A stretch of DNA of 64,000 bases from Haloimpatiens massiliensis (GTDB lineage Bacteria > Bacillota > Clostridia > Clostridiales > Clostridiaceae), in the NCBI RefSeq assembly GCF_900184255.1, contig NZ_LT854640.1, positions 1,386,156 through 1,450,155 on the forward strand, given 5' to 3'. The translations under genes and the position numbers were made by a program. Each line of letters opens with the position of its first letter. The stretch's first letter is position 1. Of this stretch, positions 9,013 through 18,099 are shown one piece after another. The notes under the pieces are model-generated. The model saw only the letters and a list, made by a program, of their open reading frames with translations. It made no database searches and was not told where the DNA came from.

Positions 9013-9144
9013 AATTTATCTAACAATTAAAGTTATATATTCTTATATATAAATCCTAATCATGCCTATGTATTTAGGCTGGCTGCCGCCAATAAGAGAT
9101 TTTTAAAGCGCTTAAAAAAAGACTATAACTATTCCATTTATTTA

Positions 9145-9525
9145 ATTAAAGATTTTCGGTAACATAGTGGAGGAAAATCCTCATTAACTCTTAACTCTTA
9201 CTTTTTACTTCTTACCTTCTCCACTAGTAGGCCGTCTCCACACCATAAGTAATGGACGTATGAACCGAAAAATCTGTCTTTAAGGTAACAATAAATATAT
9301 TTTTTTAGACTATTGAGCTAGCCTTAGAAATCCTTTGTTTTCAAATTTCAATACCCGTTAAGAAGCTTTCATGTTTGAGCGCCGTTAGAAGCGAGTTTGA
9401 AAGCTTTAGGGGATTGAAATTTGAAAACATTAGAATTTCTTGGCGTACTGCGAACAGTCTAATAAAATATATTTATTGTGGATTTAAAGACAGATTTTTC
9501 TTATGGCACTTGCTTCGTAATTTAT
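9145..9525 (+). repeat. Large fold-back element, copy 1
   Basis: The core at 9267-9500 is a 234-base near-palindrome whose outer arms are GAAAAATCTGTCTTTAA and its perfect complement. Inner arms continue to pair through AATAAATATATT and the GTTTTCAAATTTCAAT segments. A second copy lies at 38834-39068 in opposite orientation. Homology extends past the core on both sides, for example CTCC(A/G)CTATG and AAAATCTTT(A/G)ATTAAATAAA on one flank. In this copy that flank also contains a block of ACTCTTACTT-type repeats absent from the other copy. No reading frame is convincing. Confidence 0.75.
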
Positions 9526-9527
9526 GC

Positions 9528-10613
9528 TTATTCTGAGAGTTTTTTTGCTATAAAATTATCTAAAAATGTTTTTAATACTGCTATAACAGGAACACTTAAA
9601 AACATTCCTATAACACCAAAAGTTCCTCCACCTACAACTATGGCTAAAATTATCCAGAAAGGACTTAATCCTACCTTATCACCTAAAATTTTAGGCCCTA
9701 AATATAAACCATCAAATTGTTGAAGTGCAAATATAAATATAATTACCCAAATAGCTTTTATAGGATTATAAAATAAGGTGATTATAAAAGCTGGTATCAT
9801 TCCTATAAAAGGTCCGAAGTAAGGTATCATATTAGTCAAACCTACTATGAAACTTAAAAAGAATGCAAAGGGAACTTTCAGTATAGCTAAACCTATAAAA
9901 CAAAGTACGCCTATTATAAAAGAGTCTATAGCTTTACCAATTATGTATTTAAGAAAAATATTATCTATTTCTTTTGAAATATGTATAATTCTATCCACGG
10001 TTTCTTCTTTTAATGTTGCATATAAAAATCTTTTAAAACCATATTTAAATTTTTCTTTATCCTTTAGTATGTATACAGAAATTATAAATCCTAGGATAGC
10101 TTTAAAAAATGAGGATGTAATGGTGATAGCTTTTGTTAAAGCTATATTTAAGCCTTCTCCTATGGAGGTGGTAAATTTACCAGCAAGTTCAGTTATCTTT
10201 TCATCTATATCTATTCCAAGCTTGTCTAGAAAATCTAAAGTTAAATTAGAATTATCTAACCAATGTTTTGTCTTATCTATGTAATCAGGAATGTTTTTAA
10301 CTAAGTCACTAATACTGTGAGTTATTTTAGGAGAGACTCTTGTTATTAATAGTATTATACTACCTAGTACTAATGTATAAACTATCAGTAGACTAATTGC
10401 TCTTTTTAGTTTAAATTTTTTTTCTAAATAGTTAACAGCAGGACTTAAAATATAAGCTATACAAAATGCCCATATGAAAGAACTGATTATGGAAAAAAAT
10501 GTTTTGAGACATTTTGCAAATAAATCAATGTTGTCAATGAATTTAAATAGTAAAAAAGAGATAACTAATATAGGTATTAAATTTAAATACGGTATTTTTT
10601 TATTTTTAATCAA
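9528..10613 (-). CDS. AI-2E family (PerM/YdiK-type) membrane transporter
   Basis: About 361 residues with seven to eight hydrophobic segments. A soluble loop near residues 85-165 contains the family's typical SISDLVKNIPDYIDK region. The C-terminal membrane part includes GLTNMIPYFGPFIGMIPA, a well-conserved family motif. Members export small molecules or act as ion antiporters; the substrate is unknown. The frame opens at a GTG (10622) that overlaps its own AGGAG, so the TTG at 10613, eight bases after AGGAG, is the more likely start. The 3' end lies next to fold-back element copy 1. Confidence 0.88.
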   Translation of the reverse strand: MIKNKKIPYLNLIPILVISFLLFKFIDNIDLFAKCLKTFFSIISSFIWAFCIAYILSPAVNYLEKKFKLKRAISLLIVYTLVLGSIILLITRVSPKITHSISDLVKNIPDYIDKTKHWLDNSNLTLDFLDKLGIDIDEKITELAGKFTTSIGEGLNIALTKAITITSSFFKAILGFIISVYILKDKEKFKYGFKRFLYATLKEETVDRIIHISKEIDNIFLKYIIGKAIDSFIIGVLCFIGLAILKVPFAFFLSFIVGLTNMIPYFGPFIGMIPAFIITLFYNPIKAIWVIIFIFALQQFDGLYLGPKILGDKVGLSPFWIILAIVVGGGTFGVIGMFLSVPVIAVLKTFLDNFIAKKLSE

Positions 10614-10727
10614 AACAGTCACTCCTTGTATAATAAGTTAAGATGAACTTTTTAAAATAATATATTTAAAATAATACCATAAATAATACGTAAAAAATAA
10701 AACTTGTTGTTGAATTTTATAATGAAA

Positions 10728-11549
10728 TTACAAATAAGTAATATTGTTTTTGTACAAGTTATTTTGATTTTCTATTAATTTTTTACTTATAGGTATTATA
10801 TGAGGTCTTAAAGTTATAGGGTCTTTTATAATGTTAACATCTATGTCATAGGCTAATTGTATATTATGTTTAGTTAATACTTGTTCTGGTGTGCCTATAG
10901 ATATTATTTTACCATCTTTTAAAAGTATAAGATAGTCACTGTATTGTGATGCAAGATTTAGATCATGTAGAACAGCTACTATTGTCATATTTAAATTTAC
11001 AAATTTTATAGTGTCTAAAAGTTCAATTTGATGGTGTATGTCTAAATTAGAAGTTGGTTCGTCTAGTAAAAGTATATCTGTTTTTTGGGCAAGAGCTCGT
11101 GCTATAATTACACGTTGACGTTCTCCACCACTTAATTCTCTAATATTTTTATCTTTTAAATTCCATGTATTAGTTATTTTCATTGATTCTTCTACAATTG
11201 TCAAGTCTTCATGGCTTTCAGAAGAGAATCTACTTATATACGGATTTCTTCCCATAAGTACTATGTCCATAACTGAAAAGTCGAAATCAATGGAAGTGTT
11301 TTGTGGAACCCAGGATATTTTTTTAGCTAAATCTTTATTCTTAATAAAATACAAATCTTCATTTTCAATAAATATAGTATTCTTTATTTGTTCAAGGGAT
11401 TTATTGATATTTTTTAAAAGAGTAGTTTTGCCAGAACCGTTTGGACCAAGTATGCTGTAAAATTTATTTTTTTGTATGTTAAAATTTATATTTTCTAATA
11501 TGCTTTTTTCTCCATACTTAAAATTTAAATTTTTCACAGTTATCATCAT
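10728..11549 (-). CDS. btuD: Cobalamin ABC transporter, ATP-binding subunit (BtuD-type)
   Basis: 273 residues. Walker A GPNGSGKTT near residue 36, Q-loop, signature LSGGERQR near 140, Walker B DILLLDEPTS and the switch histidine in VLHDLN are all present. It belongs to the FepC/BtuD/FhuC iron-siderophore and B12 group. The start ATG overlaps the permease stop (TAATG), so translation is coupled. B12 rather than iron is inferred from the cobalamin riboswitch at the head of this three-gene operon. A second ATG lies one codon in. Confidence 0.88.
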   Translation of the reverse strand: MMITVKNLNFKYGEKSILENINFNIQKNKFYSILGPNGSGKTTLLKNINKSLEQIKNTIFIENEDLYFIKNKDLAKKISWVPQNTSIDFDFSVMDIVLMGRNPYISRFSSESHEDLTIVEESMKITNTWNLKDKNIRELSGGERQRVIIARALAQKTDILLLDEPTSNLDIHHQIELLDTIKFVNLNMTIVAVLHDLNLASQYSDYLILLKDGKIISIGTPEQVLTKHNIQLAYDIDVNIIKDPITLRPHIIPISKKLIENQNNLYKNNITYL

Positions 11550-12598
11550 TATAGCACCTTCTTTTTATTTTGGTATAGTAAATATAAAAAATATGGTGCA
11601 CCGAATAGTGCGGTAATTACTCCAACAGGTATTTCAGAAGGATTTATTAATGTTCGTGCTAAAGTATCTGTAATAGTTAAAAATATAGCTCCAAATAGTG
11701 CTGAAAAGGGAAATAAAATTCTGTGGTCAGGTCCCACTATTAATCTAGCTATATGAGGAATTATAAGTCCTACAAATCCAATTATACCTGTAACTGATAC
11801 GCAGGAAGCAACTATTAATGAAGATGTTAGGAGTATTATTTTTTTTGTTTTTTCTACATTTACTCCAAGACTTTCGGCGGTAGTATCTCCAGTTAACATA
11901 ATATTTAAGTCTTTGGATAAAGATATTATTATAAAGGAACCTATTAATATTATAGGTACTACTATTTTTAGTTCTTTCCAACTAGCAGATGAAACGCTAC
12001 CCATTGTCCACATATATATATCTTCTAATTGATTTCTATTAAAGAGCATAAGTATTGATATTATGGAAGAAAGCAAAAAACTCATGGTTACTCCAGATAA
12101 AAGTAGTGTATTTGTGGGAAGCTTTTTTCCAACTCTTGCAATATTGTAAACAAATAAAGTAGTTAATGTACCACCTAAAAAAGCGAAAAATGATACCCCG
12201 ATAACGCTATTCCAAAAGGAAAAATTTAATATTATACCTACAGTAGCACCTAAAGCAGAACCAGATGAAATGCCTAGTATATAGGGGTCTGCCATAGGAT
12301 TTCTAAATATAGCTTGAAAAGAGCAACCTACTACAGATAAACCTATACCTATTATTATGGACATTAGTATTCTAGGTAAACGTATATTTAATACTATTAA
12401 GCTTTCAGAAGCTTTAATAGTAGAAGTATCTATTAAATTATTAATAAAAGGAAGTTTTGAAAATAAAATTTTCATAGATTTAAAGAAGTTTATATCAGCA
12501 GCACCCAATGCAGCACAAAATATTATAATCAAAAACAAAATAGTAGTGAGAGTAATAAATAATATATTGTAGTGTTTCTTTTTTTCTATAGAATGCAT
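11549..12598 (-). CDS. btuC: Cobalamin ABC transporter, permease subunit (BtuC/FecCD-type)
   Basis: 349 residues from the ATG at 12598, which has GGAG seven bases upstream; 23 extra upstream codons are open but unsupported. About ten hydrophobic segments fit the FecCD family. Conserved stretches include VGCSFQAIFRNPMADPYILGISSGSALGA and GFVGLIIPHIARLIVG. It forms the membrane channel with the ATPase encoded just downstream. A strong hairpin (12627-12676) separates it from the binding-protein gene. Confidence 0.9.
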   Translation of the reverse strand: MHSIEKKKHYNILFITLTTILFLIIIFCAALGAADINFFKSMKILFSKLPFINNLIDTSTIKASESLIVLNIRLPRILMSIIIGIGLSVVGCSFQAIFRNPMADPYILGISSGSALGATVGIILNFSFWNSVIGVSFFAFLGGTLTTLFVYNIARVGKKLPTNTLLLSGVTMSFLLSSIISILMLFNRNQLEDIYMWTMGSVSSASWKELKIVVPIILIGSFIIISLSKDLNIMLTGDTTAESLGVNVEKTKKIILLTSSLIVASCVSVTGIIGFVGLIIPHIARLIVGPDHRILFPFSALFGAIFLTITDTLARTLINPSEIPVGVITALFGAPYFLYLLYQNKKKVL

Positions 12599-12626
12599 GA
12601 TTTTTCTCCATTTCAAATTATTCTTT

Positions 12627-12676
12627 AAAGGACTATTGACAATACAACCATTTGTATTAGGTGTCAATAGTCCTTT
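12627..12676 (-). other. Intercistronic stem-loop in the B12 operon
   Basis: A perfect 15-bp stem (AAAGGACTATTGACA with its complement at 12662-12676) sits between the binding-protein and permease genes. On the coding strand it lacks a clear U tract. It may be a partial terminator or an mRNA-stabilising hairpin that favours the binding protein over the membrane subunits. Confidence 0.6.
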
Positions 12677-12684
12677 ATAGCTGT

Positions 12685-13620
12685 TTATTTAAATAATTCA
12701 GGATGTATAATTTTTGCTAATGCTTCAAGACCGTCTGCAAGTCTAGGGCCTTGTCTATCTAAAAGATTGTTATCTATTTCATATAGTTTGTTATTTTTAA
12801 CAGCAGATAAATCCTTATATCCATTTGTATTTTGTATTCCTTTTTTAGAATCGAAATATTTAGAGCATATTACCATATCAGGATTTTTTTCTATAACTTT
12901 TTCGATACTATATTGCCAACCTTTAACGTCAGAAGCTATATTTTTTCCACCAGCAATTTCTATAAGTTCATTTATAAAAGTATCACCACCAGCGGTGTAA
13001 TCACCAAATTTACCATAGGATATTACATAGTATATAGAAGGTGTAGATTTACCTTTAACTTTTTCTTTTATAGATTCTACTTTCTTTTTCATATTTGAAA
13101 CTATTTCATTTGACTTTTCTTTTGAATTTAATATAGTACCTAATTTTTCTATGGTACTATATGCTCCATCTAGATTATCTTTACCATAAAGTACTACGGT
13201 TTTAATATTTAATGCTTCTAGCTTTTGTAAAACTTTTTTATCAAAATGAGTAGAAGCAATAACTAAATCTGGTTTTAATTCAGCTATTTTTTCTATATTA
13301 GGATTTTTAAGACTTCCTACAGATTGAATTTTTTTAGAAGCTTCTGGATAATCACAATAATCCGTCCTTCCAACTAATTTATCTCCTTTTCCAAGAGCAA
13401 AAATAGTTTCTGTTATATTCGGAGCTAAGGAAACTATCTTCTCAGGTTCTTTTTCTATAGTAACATCTCTATTATATGAATCCTTTATGTTTAAAGGATA
13501 AGAAATTTTCGTATCATCTTTGGTTTTAGATGAGTTAGAATTTTTATTACTACAGGCTGCTAGGGAGAATAGCATTGTTAAAAATAAACAACTTACTATA
13601 AACTTTTTAAATCTTTTCAT
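12685..13620 (-). CDS. btuF: Cobalamin-binding lipoprotein of ABC transporter (BtuF-type)
   Basis: 311 residues from the ATG at 13620, six bases after AGGAGG; upstream in-frame codons fall in the riboswitch terminator. The signal peptide ends in the lipobox LAAC, giving a lipid-anchored receptor. The periplasmic-binding-protein class III fold is seen in KIVSLAPNITETIFALGKGDKLVGRTDYCDYP and in ADGLEALAKIIHPELF at the C-terminus. First gene of the riboswitch-controlled operon with the permease and ATPase. Confidence 0.9.
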   Translation of the reverse strand: MKRFKKFIVSCLFLTMLFSLAACSNKNSNSSKTKDDTKISYPLNIKDSYNRDVTIEKEPEKIVSLAPNITETIFALGKGDKLVGRTDYCDYPEASKKIQSVGSLKNPNIEKIAELKPDLVIASTHFDKKVLQKLEALNIKTVVLYGKDNLDGAYSTIEKLGTILNSKEKSNEIVSNMKKKVESIKEKVKGKSTPSIYYVISYGKFGDYTAGGDTFINELIEIAGGKNIASDVKGWQYSIEKVIEKNPDMVICSKYFDSKKGIQNTNGYKDLSAVKNNKLYEIDNNLLDRQGPRLADGLEALAKIIHPELFK

Positions 13621-13654
13621 ACGAATCCTCCTAATATTTTTAATTTTAACAATA

Positions 13655-13691
13655 TAAAAAACCATTATCTTGCGTAAAAAAGATAATGGTT
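13655..13691 (-). terminator. Riboswitch-controlled intrinsic terminator
   Basis: On the minus strand AACCATTATCT (complement of 13681-13691) pairs with AGATAATGGTT (complement of 13660-13670) and is followed by TTTTTATATT. It lies between the cobalamin aptamer and the btuF start and is the expected off-switch expression platform. Confidence 0.85.
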
Positions 13692-13741
13692 ACAAAAAAC
13701 AAACCAATGTCAGCTTTATCCGCGCAAGCTAATATTAAACC

Positions 13742-13895
13742 ATTATAGGCAGGTCTCCTGACTTAGAATCATCATCTATTGGCGCCTTCCCTAAATTAAA
13801 TTAAGTGGCATATAGTCAATAGACTCTTCGTTACAGTGGCGGGACCGTATGAGATTTTCACTCATTTCCCTTTTAAACATCATAGTACCTATAAT
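13742..13895 (-). promoter_or_regulatory. Cobalamin (B12) riboswitch aptamer
   Basis: Read on the minus strand, it contains the class hallmarks in order: GGGAA, TGAAAATC, a GGTCCCGCCACTGT block, and the B12-box-like AGTCAGGAGACCTGCC. P1 is formed by ATTATAGG at the 5' side and CCTATAAT at the 3' side. The downstream terminator and btuFCD genes fit repression of B12 import when cobalamin is plentiful. Confidence 0.95.
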
Positions 13896-14175
13896 ATTAA
13901 TTATTTAATAAATTTACAAAATGATTATAGCACTTATGTATTCTTTAATCAAATGATTTAATGAGTATACTGTAAGTGGTAGTTCCCATTAATATTTTAA
14001 TGTAGAGAGTTTTTATGTAAAATTTAAAATGGTTAATTATAAAATTTCACTACATTTTACATTTTTGTGGTTTAATCATAATATAAAAATAATAAATTTT
14101 AAGTTTTTGGTTACTAATAATTTTATATTAATGTTATACTAGATATTAGTTAATAATTATAATACTATTACTGAG

Positions 14176-14252
14176 AAAGGAGGTAACGTTATAAGTTTCT
14201 AAACTTTTTAGTAAATATTAAAAGGTGTAAACTTTAAAAGTTTACAAGAAAC
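14176..14252 (+). promoter_or_regulatory. Orphan Shine-Dalgarno plus hairpin and operator-like dyad before the tetR gene
   Basis: A consensus AAAGGAGG (14176-14183) lies 88 bases before the GTG start with no usable start codon near it. In between, GTTTCTAAACTTTT (14195-14208) can pair with AAAAGTTT...AGAAAC (14236-14252). Inside lies the near-perfect dyad GTAAACTTTAAAAGTTTAC (14227-14245), a plausible autoregulatory operator. Confidence 0.5.
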
Positions 14253-14271
14253 TTTTAACGGTAAATCATCA

Positions 14272-14895
14272 GTGGGAGAAAAACCTTCGTTAAAGCGAAA
14301 TAAAAGAAAAGAGAATAAAACTATTAAAAGGAATAGTTTGTATGATGCAGCATATGAATTATTTATAACTAAGGGGATAAACAATACAGCTATAGATGAT
14401 ATAGTAAAGAAAGCTGGAGTAGCAAAGGGAACTTTTTATTTATATTTTAAGGATAAATATGACATATTTGATAAAATAATTTTAAAAAAGAGCTCCGTAG
14501 TAATTAAAGAAGCTATGTCAGAAACTGAGAAAAATAAAGAAAAATTTGATGATTTCATAGAGGCTATAATATTTTTTATAAACTATTTAATTGAATACTT
14601 TAAGAATAATAAAATGCTTCTAAAATTAATACATAAGAACTTATCTTGGGGCATATACAGAAAAGCCGTGTATGATATAGATACTAATGAGGATATGAAA
14701 AGACTAGTAGATATATTTATGAAAAATATAAATTCTGGTGAATATGATATAGAAGACTCGGGAAAAACTCTATTTATAATATTAGAGTTAACAAGTTCTA
14801 TATGTTACAGTGGTATAATATTAGAGGAGCCAGATAATATAGATAATATGAAACCGGTACTCTTTAAAAGTATAAGAAAAATATTAAAAAAATAA
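14272..14895 (+). CDS. TetR/AcrR family transcriptional regulator
   Basis: 207 residues. After a basic N-terminal tail, the TetR helix-turn-helix is clear: NSLYDAAYELFITKGINNTAIDDIVKKAGVAKGTFYLYFKDKYDIF. The C-terminal ligand-binding half is helical and not diagnostic. The start is a GTG at 14272 with only a poor local ribosome site; upstream in-frame stops exclude a longer product. The terminator after it isolates the gene, so its target may be itself or the NSS symporter gene downstream (inference). Confidence 0.9.
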   Translation: MGEKPSLKRNKRKENKTIKRNSLYDAAYELFITKGINNTAIDDIVKKAGVAKGTFYLYFKDKYDIFDKIILKKSSVVIKEAMSETEKNKEKFDDFIEAIIFFINYLIEYFKNNKMLLKLIHKNLSWGIYRKAVYDIDTNEDMKRLVDIFMKNINSGEYDIEDSGKTLFIILELTSSICYSGIILEEPDNIDNMKPVLFKSIRKILKK

Positions 14896-14910
14896 AATAT
14901 TAACAAAGTA

Positions 14911-14960
14911 AAAGAACAATTATAGTTAATTTAAAGTGACTATAATTGTTCTTTTTATTT
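14911..14960 (+). terminator. Intrinsic terminator
   Basis: A 16-bp stem, AAAGAACAATTATAGT (14911-14926) with ACTATAATTGTTCTTT (14939-14954), is followed by TTTATTT. It ends the tetR-type transcript. The next 300 bases before the symporter gene are AT-rich with no other feature seen beyond a presumed promoter. Confidence 0.9.
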
Positions 14961-15265
14961 AGTATTTTTATAAATGATTTATAAAAGTACAAAGCTATAG
15001 AAAAATTATTAAAACAAAATGAATTTATCTATATATATAAATCTAATCATACATTCTAAGCAATAAATGAATAAAAAACTTGCAAAAGACATGTGAATAA
15101 GTTTACTTCCTTTAAAAGGTAAAACATACAATGAACCATATATAAAGGGTTTACTATATAAAATTGTTAAAAAAATAATAAAGAGTTTTCTGAAAAAAGG
15201 TATTTTAAATTAATAAAAATTCATATATAATAGTATGTAACATTTAAAAGGAAGGGAGTATGTTT

Positions 15266-16618
15266 ATGAGCAAAGAAGTGCAGGTTAAAGAAAGGGAGCA
15301 ATGGGGCTCTAAACTTGGCTTTATATTGGCGGCAGCAGGATCGGCAGTAGGACTTGGCAACTTATGGAAATTTCCTTATAAGGCAGGAACAAACGGAGGA
15401 GGAGCTTTTGTACTTGTATATGTAATTATAGTTTTATTGTTAGGGTTTAGCTTGATGATAGCTGAAATTGCTTTAGGAAGGCATACTCAGTTGAATGCTA
15501 TAGGTGCCTATGCAAAAATCAGCAAAAAATGGGGTTGGGTAGGTGCTCTTGGAGTTTTTGCAGCTTTTCTTATATTATCTTTCTATAGTGTTGTAGGCGG
15601 ATGGGTTATTAACTACTTAGTAAAGTCAGCAACGGGAGCTTTAAAAGTAAGTGATCCAGAAATTCTAAAGGGGATATTTGGAGGATTTGTGTCTTCTACT
15701 ACTATGCCTATAGTATATAGTGGGATTTTCATGATAATTACTCTTGCTATAGTATTTATAGGTATTGGTAAAGGAATAGAAAAAGCAAGTAAAATAATGA
15801 TGCCATCTTTATTTGTCATAATTATTATTTTAGCAATACGTTCTGTTACATTACCAGGAGCTATGGAAGGTGTGAAGTATTTTATAATTCCGGATTTTTC
15901 AAAAATAACAATGGATGTGGTTCTTGATGCACTGGGACAGGTTTTTTTCTCTCTTAGCTTAGGTATGGGGTGTATGATAACTTATGGAAGTTATCTTGGA
16001 AAAGACACTAATATACCTAAAAGTGGAATTATAATTCCTTTAATAGATACAGCAATAGCTTTGTTATCGGGATTTGCTATTTTACCAGCGGTTTTTGCTT
16101 TTGGATTTAAACCAGATCAAGGACCAGGACTTATGTTTGTAACATTACCAGCAGTATTCTCTAAAATGCCTTTTGGAACAATATTTGCAGTATTGTTTTT
16201 TATACTTGTATTGTTTGCTGCACTTACTTCTTCTATTTCATTACTAGAAGTAGTAGTTGCATATATAGTTGATAAGTGGGGATTTTCTAGGCAGAAAACT
16301 TCAATATTTATAGCTTCGGTTATATTTTTAATGGGAATACCAGCTTCCTTATCACAAGGTATATGGAGCAATATTCATTTACTAGGTAATAGAGGATTTT
16401 TTGATACGTATGATTTTATATCTAGTAATATATTATTACCATTAGGTGGTCTGCTTCTATGCGTATTTGTGGGATGGGTTTGGAATAGAGAAGTGTGTAC
16501 AGAGGAAATAACTAATGGTGGAGAAGTAAAATTTAGGTTGAAAAATGTTTGGTTCTTCTTAATAAAGTACGTATGTCCAATAGCTATATTTATAGTATTT
16601 CTTAGATCACTAAGATAA
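15266..16618 (+). CDS. Sodium-dependent symporter, NSS/SNF family
   Basis: 450 residues from the ATG at 15266, correctly spaced from GGGAG; an ATG two codons upstream sits too close to it. The first segment has the sodium and substrate site motif GSAVGLGNLWKFPYKAGTNGGGAF, diagnostic of the LeuT-fold neurotransmitter:sodium symporters. About 11-12 hydrophobic segments follow. Bacterial members import amino acids such as tryptophan, tyrosine or leucine; which one cannot be told from sequence. Monocistronic. Confidence 0.93.
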   Translation: MSKEVQVKEREQWGSKLGFILAAAGSAVGLGNLWKFPYKAGTNGGGAFVLVYVIIVLLLGFSLMIAEIALGRHTQLNAIGAYAKISKKWGWVGALGVFAAFLILSFYSVVGGWVINYLVKSATGALKVSDPEILKGIFGGFVSSTTMPIVYSGIFMIITLAIVFIGIGKGIEKASKIMMPSLFVIIIILAIRSVTLPGAMEGVKYFIIPDFSKITMDVVLDALGQVFFSLSLGMGCMITYGSYLGKDTNIPKSGIIIPLIDTAIALLSGFAILPAVFAFGFKPDQGPGLMFVTLPAVFSKMPFGTIFAVLFFILVLFAALTSSISLLEVVVAYIVDKWGFSRQKTSIFIASVIFLMGIPASLSQGIWSNIHLLGNRGFFDTYDFISSNILLPLGGLLLCVFVGWVWNREVCTEEITNGGEVKFRLKNVWFFLIKYVCPIAIFIVFLRSLR

Positions 16619-16626
16619 TGTAAAAT

Positions 16627-16686
16627 AATCCTCAGTGTCCATGACGAAACCTTAAATTAGTAGAGGTTGGGTAGGCACTGGGGATT
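16627..16686 (+). other. Nested hairpin after the symporter gene
   Basis: AATCCTCAGTGTCC (16627-16640) pairs with GGCACTGGGGATT (16674-16686), and AACCTT pairs with AGGTT inside. It lies just after the stop, but an A-rich tail follows rather than a T tract. It may be a weak terminator or a stabilising 3' structure. Confidence 0.5.
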
Positions 16687-16780
16687 AAAATCTTTGCGGA
16701 CTTAAGCACATTAATTATTTAAATAAATATTATAAGATTATAGATAATATTTGTTTATAATGTGCTAAGAGGGTGAGGAA

Positions 16781-18019
16781 ATGTTTGAACAAAAAGAAAT
16801 AGTAAAAAAGGTAGAGCCTTTAGAAGATGAAAAAATAGAAAACAGAAAACCTAAAATACAGATTTATCTAAATTCTAATAATGTAAAAAAAGATTTTTTA
16901 AATATAAAAATGTACTTAGATGGTAAAACTATTAAGTATAAAGTTAGTGATAAAAAAATAAAATATACACCTAAAAATAAACTTAAAATAGGAAGTCATA
17001 TTATAAGGATCTCAGCAATGGTTTCTAGTGGAGAATCTTATGATTATTCATGGAATTTTACTATAGAAGAAAAAGAAACTTTTAATTACTATTTTGGAAA
17101 TCTTCATTCGCATACGTCTTATTCAAGTGGACAAGGCACTCCGGCAGAAGCTTTTGATAGTGCTAAAAACAAGGGAATGGATTTTTGGGCTTTGACGGAT
17201 CATTCTAGAGCTCTTAACAGTGATGAGAAATGGAAGAAATACATGAGTACTTCTAGTAAATTTAATAAAAAACATAAAAGGAATTTGGCTATTTACGGAA
17301 AAGAAATAAGTGTAAAGGGTATTGGGCATTTAAATTTATTCAATTGTGATAATATGGATAAATTAAAAATAAATAGATTAGACAAATTAGAAAGTGTAAT
17401 TGATAAATATAATGATGCAATATTATGTATAAATCATCCAGGAAAATCTATATATAATTTAAAAGATAAAAAACACTTAAATAAGAATATATGCATTATG
17501 GAAGTTGGCAATGGAAGCTTTGGGGAAAAATACAATAGATATGAGAAATATTATTATGGTATGTTAGATGAACAGTGGCACTTGGGAGCTGTAAATGGTC
17601 AAGATAATCATAAAAGGGATTGGGGTAAATGGGACAATTTAACTGTGATTTTAGCTCCTAAATTGAAGGATAAGTATATTTTTGAAGCTATTAGAAACAG
17701 GAGGATTTACTCTACTGAAAGTAATACCATGAAGCTTAAATTTAAGTTAGGAAATATTTGGATGGGAGGTATAGTGAAGGAATACAAAAAAGGTGAAATT
17801 ATACAGTTTACTGTGGAGTGTGAAGATAAAAAAATACCCATAGAAAAACTCCAAATAATAACTAATGGTGCAGTGATTTTAGAAGAAAAAAATATTGAGG
17901 ACTACAAGTGTCTGTGGAAACCTAAAATTAAATTAGAGAGAGAGAATGCTTGGTATGTGATTAAGGTTATTCAAAAGGAAGGGAGGATTGGAATATCTTC
18001 TCCTATAATAGTAAAATAG
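16781..18019 (+). CDS. PHP-domain metallohydrolase (CehA/McbA-like)
   Basis: 412 residues, ATG at 16781 after GAGGGTGAGGA. Residues 20-95 look like a small beta-sandwich. The PHP core then begins with FGNLHSHTSYSSG near residue 108, with ALTDHS near 145, CINHPGK near 215 and GQDNH near 275 as further metal ligands. CehA-type enzymes are phosphoesterases or carbamate/ester hydrolases. There is no signal peptide. The ligands look complete, so it should be an active metal hydrolase, with unknown substrate. It is alone between two terminator-like regions. Confidence 0.85.
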   Translation: MFEQKEIVKKVEPLEDEKIENRKPKIQIYLNSNNVKKDFLNIKMYLDGKTIKYKVSDKKIKYTPKNKLKIGSHIIRISAMVSSGESYDYSWNFTIEEKETFNYYFGNLHSHTSYSSGQGTPAEAFDSAKNKGMDFWALTDHSRALNSDEKWKKYMSTSSKFNKKHKRNLAIYGKEISVKGIGHLNLFNCDNMDKLKINRLDKLESVIDKYNDAILCINHPGKSIYNLKDKKHLNKNICIMEVGNGSFGEKYNRYEKYYYGMLDEQWHLGAVNGQDNHKRDWGKWDNLTVILAPKLKDKYIFEAIRNRRIYSTESNTMKLKFKLGNIWMGGIVKEYKKGEIIQFTVECEDKKIPIEKLQIITNGAVILEEKNIEDYKCLWKPKIKLERENAWYVIKVIQKEGRIGISSPIIVK

Positions 18020-18099
18020 GACAAAACTTCAAGAATTCCAACTTTAAATTTAAATTCTACATTAGATGAATAAAAGTTCTTAATTTAGAATGTAAAATG

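Noticed and set aside
9478..10284. Plus-strand open frames opposite the AI-2E transporter gene
   Set aside because: They lack ribosome sites and family resemblance, and lie antisense to a well-supported gene.
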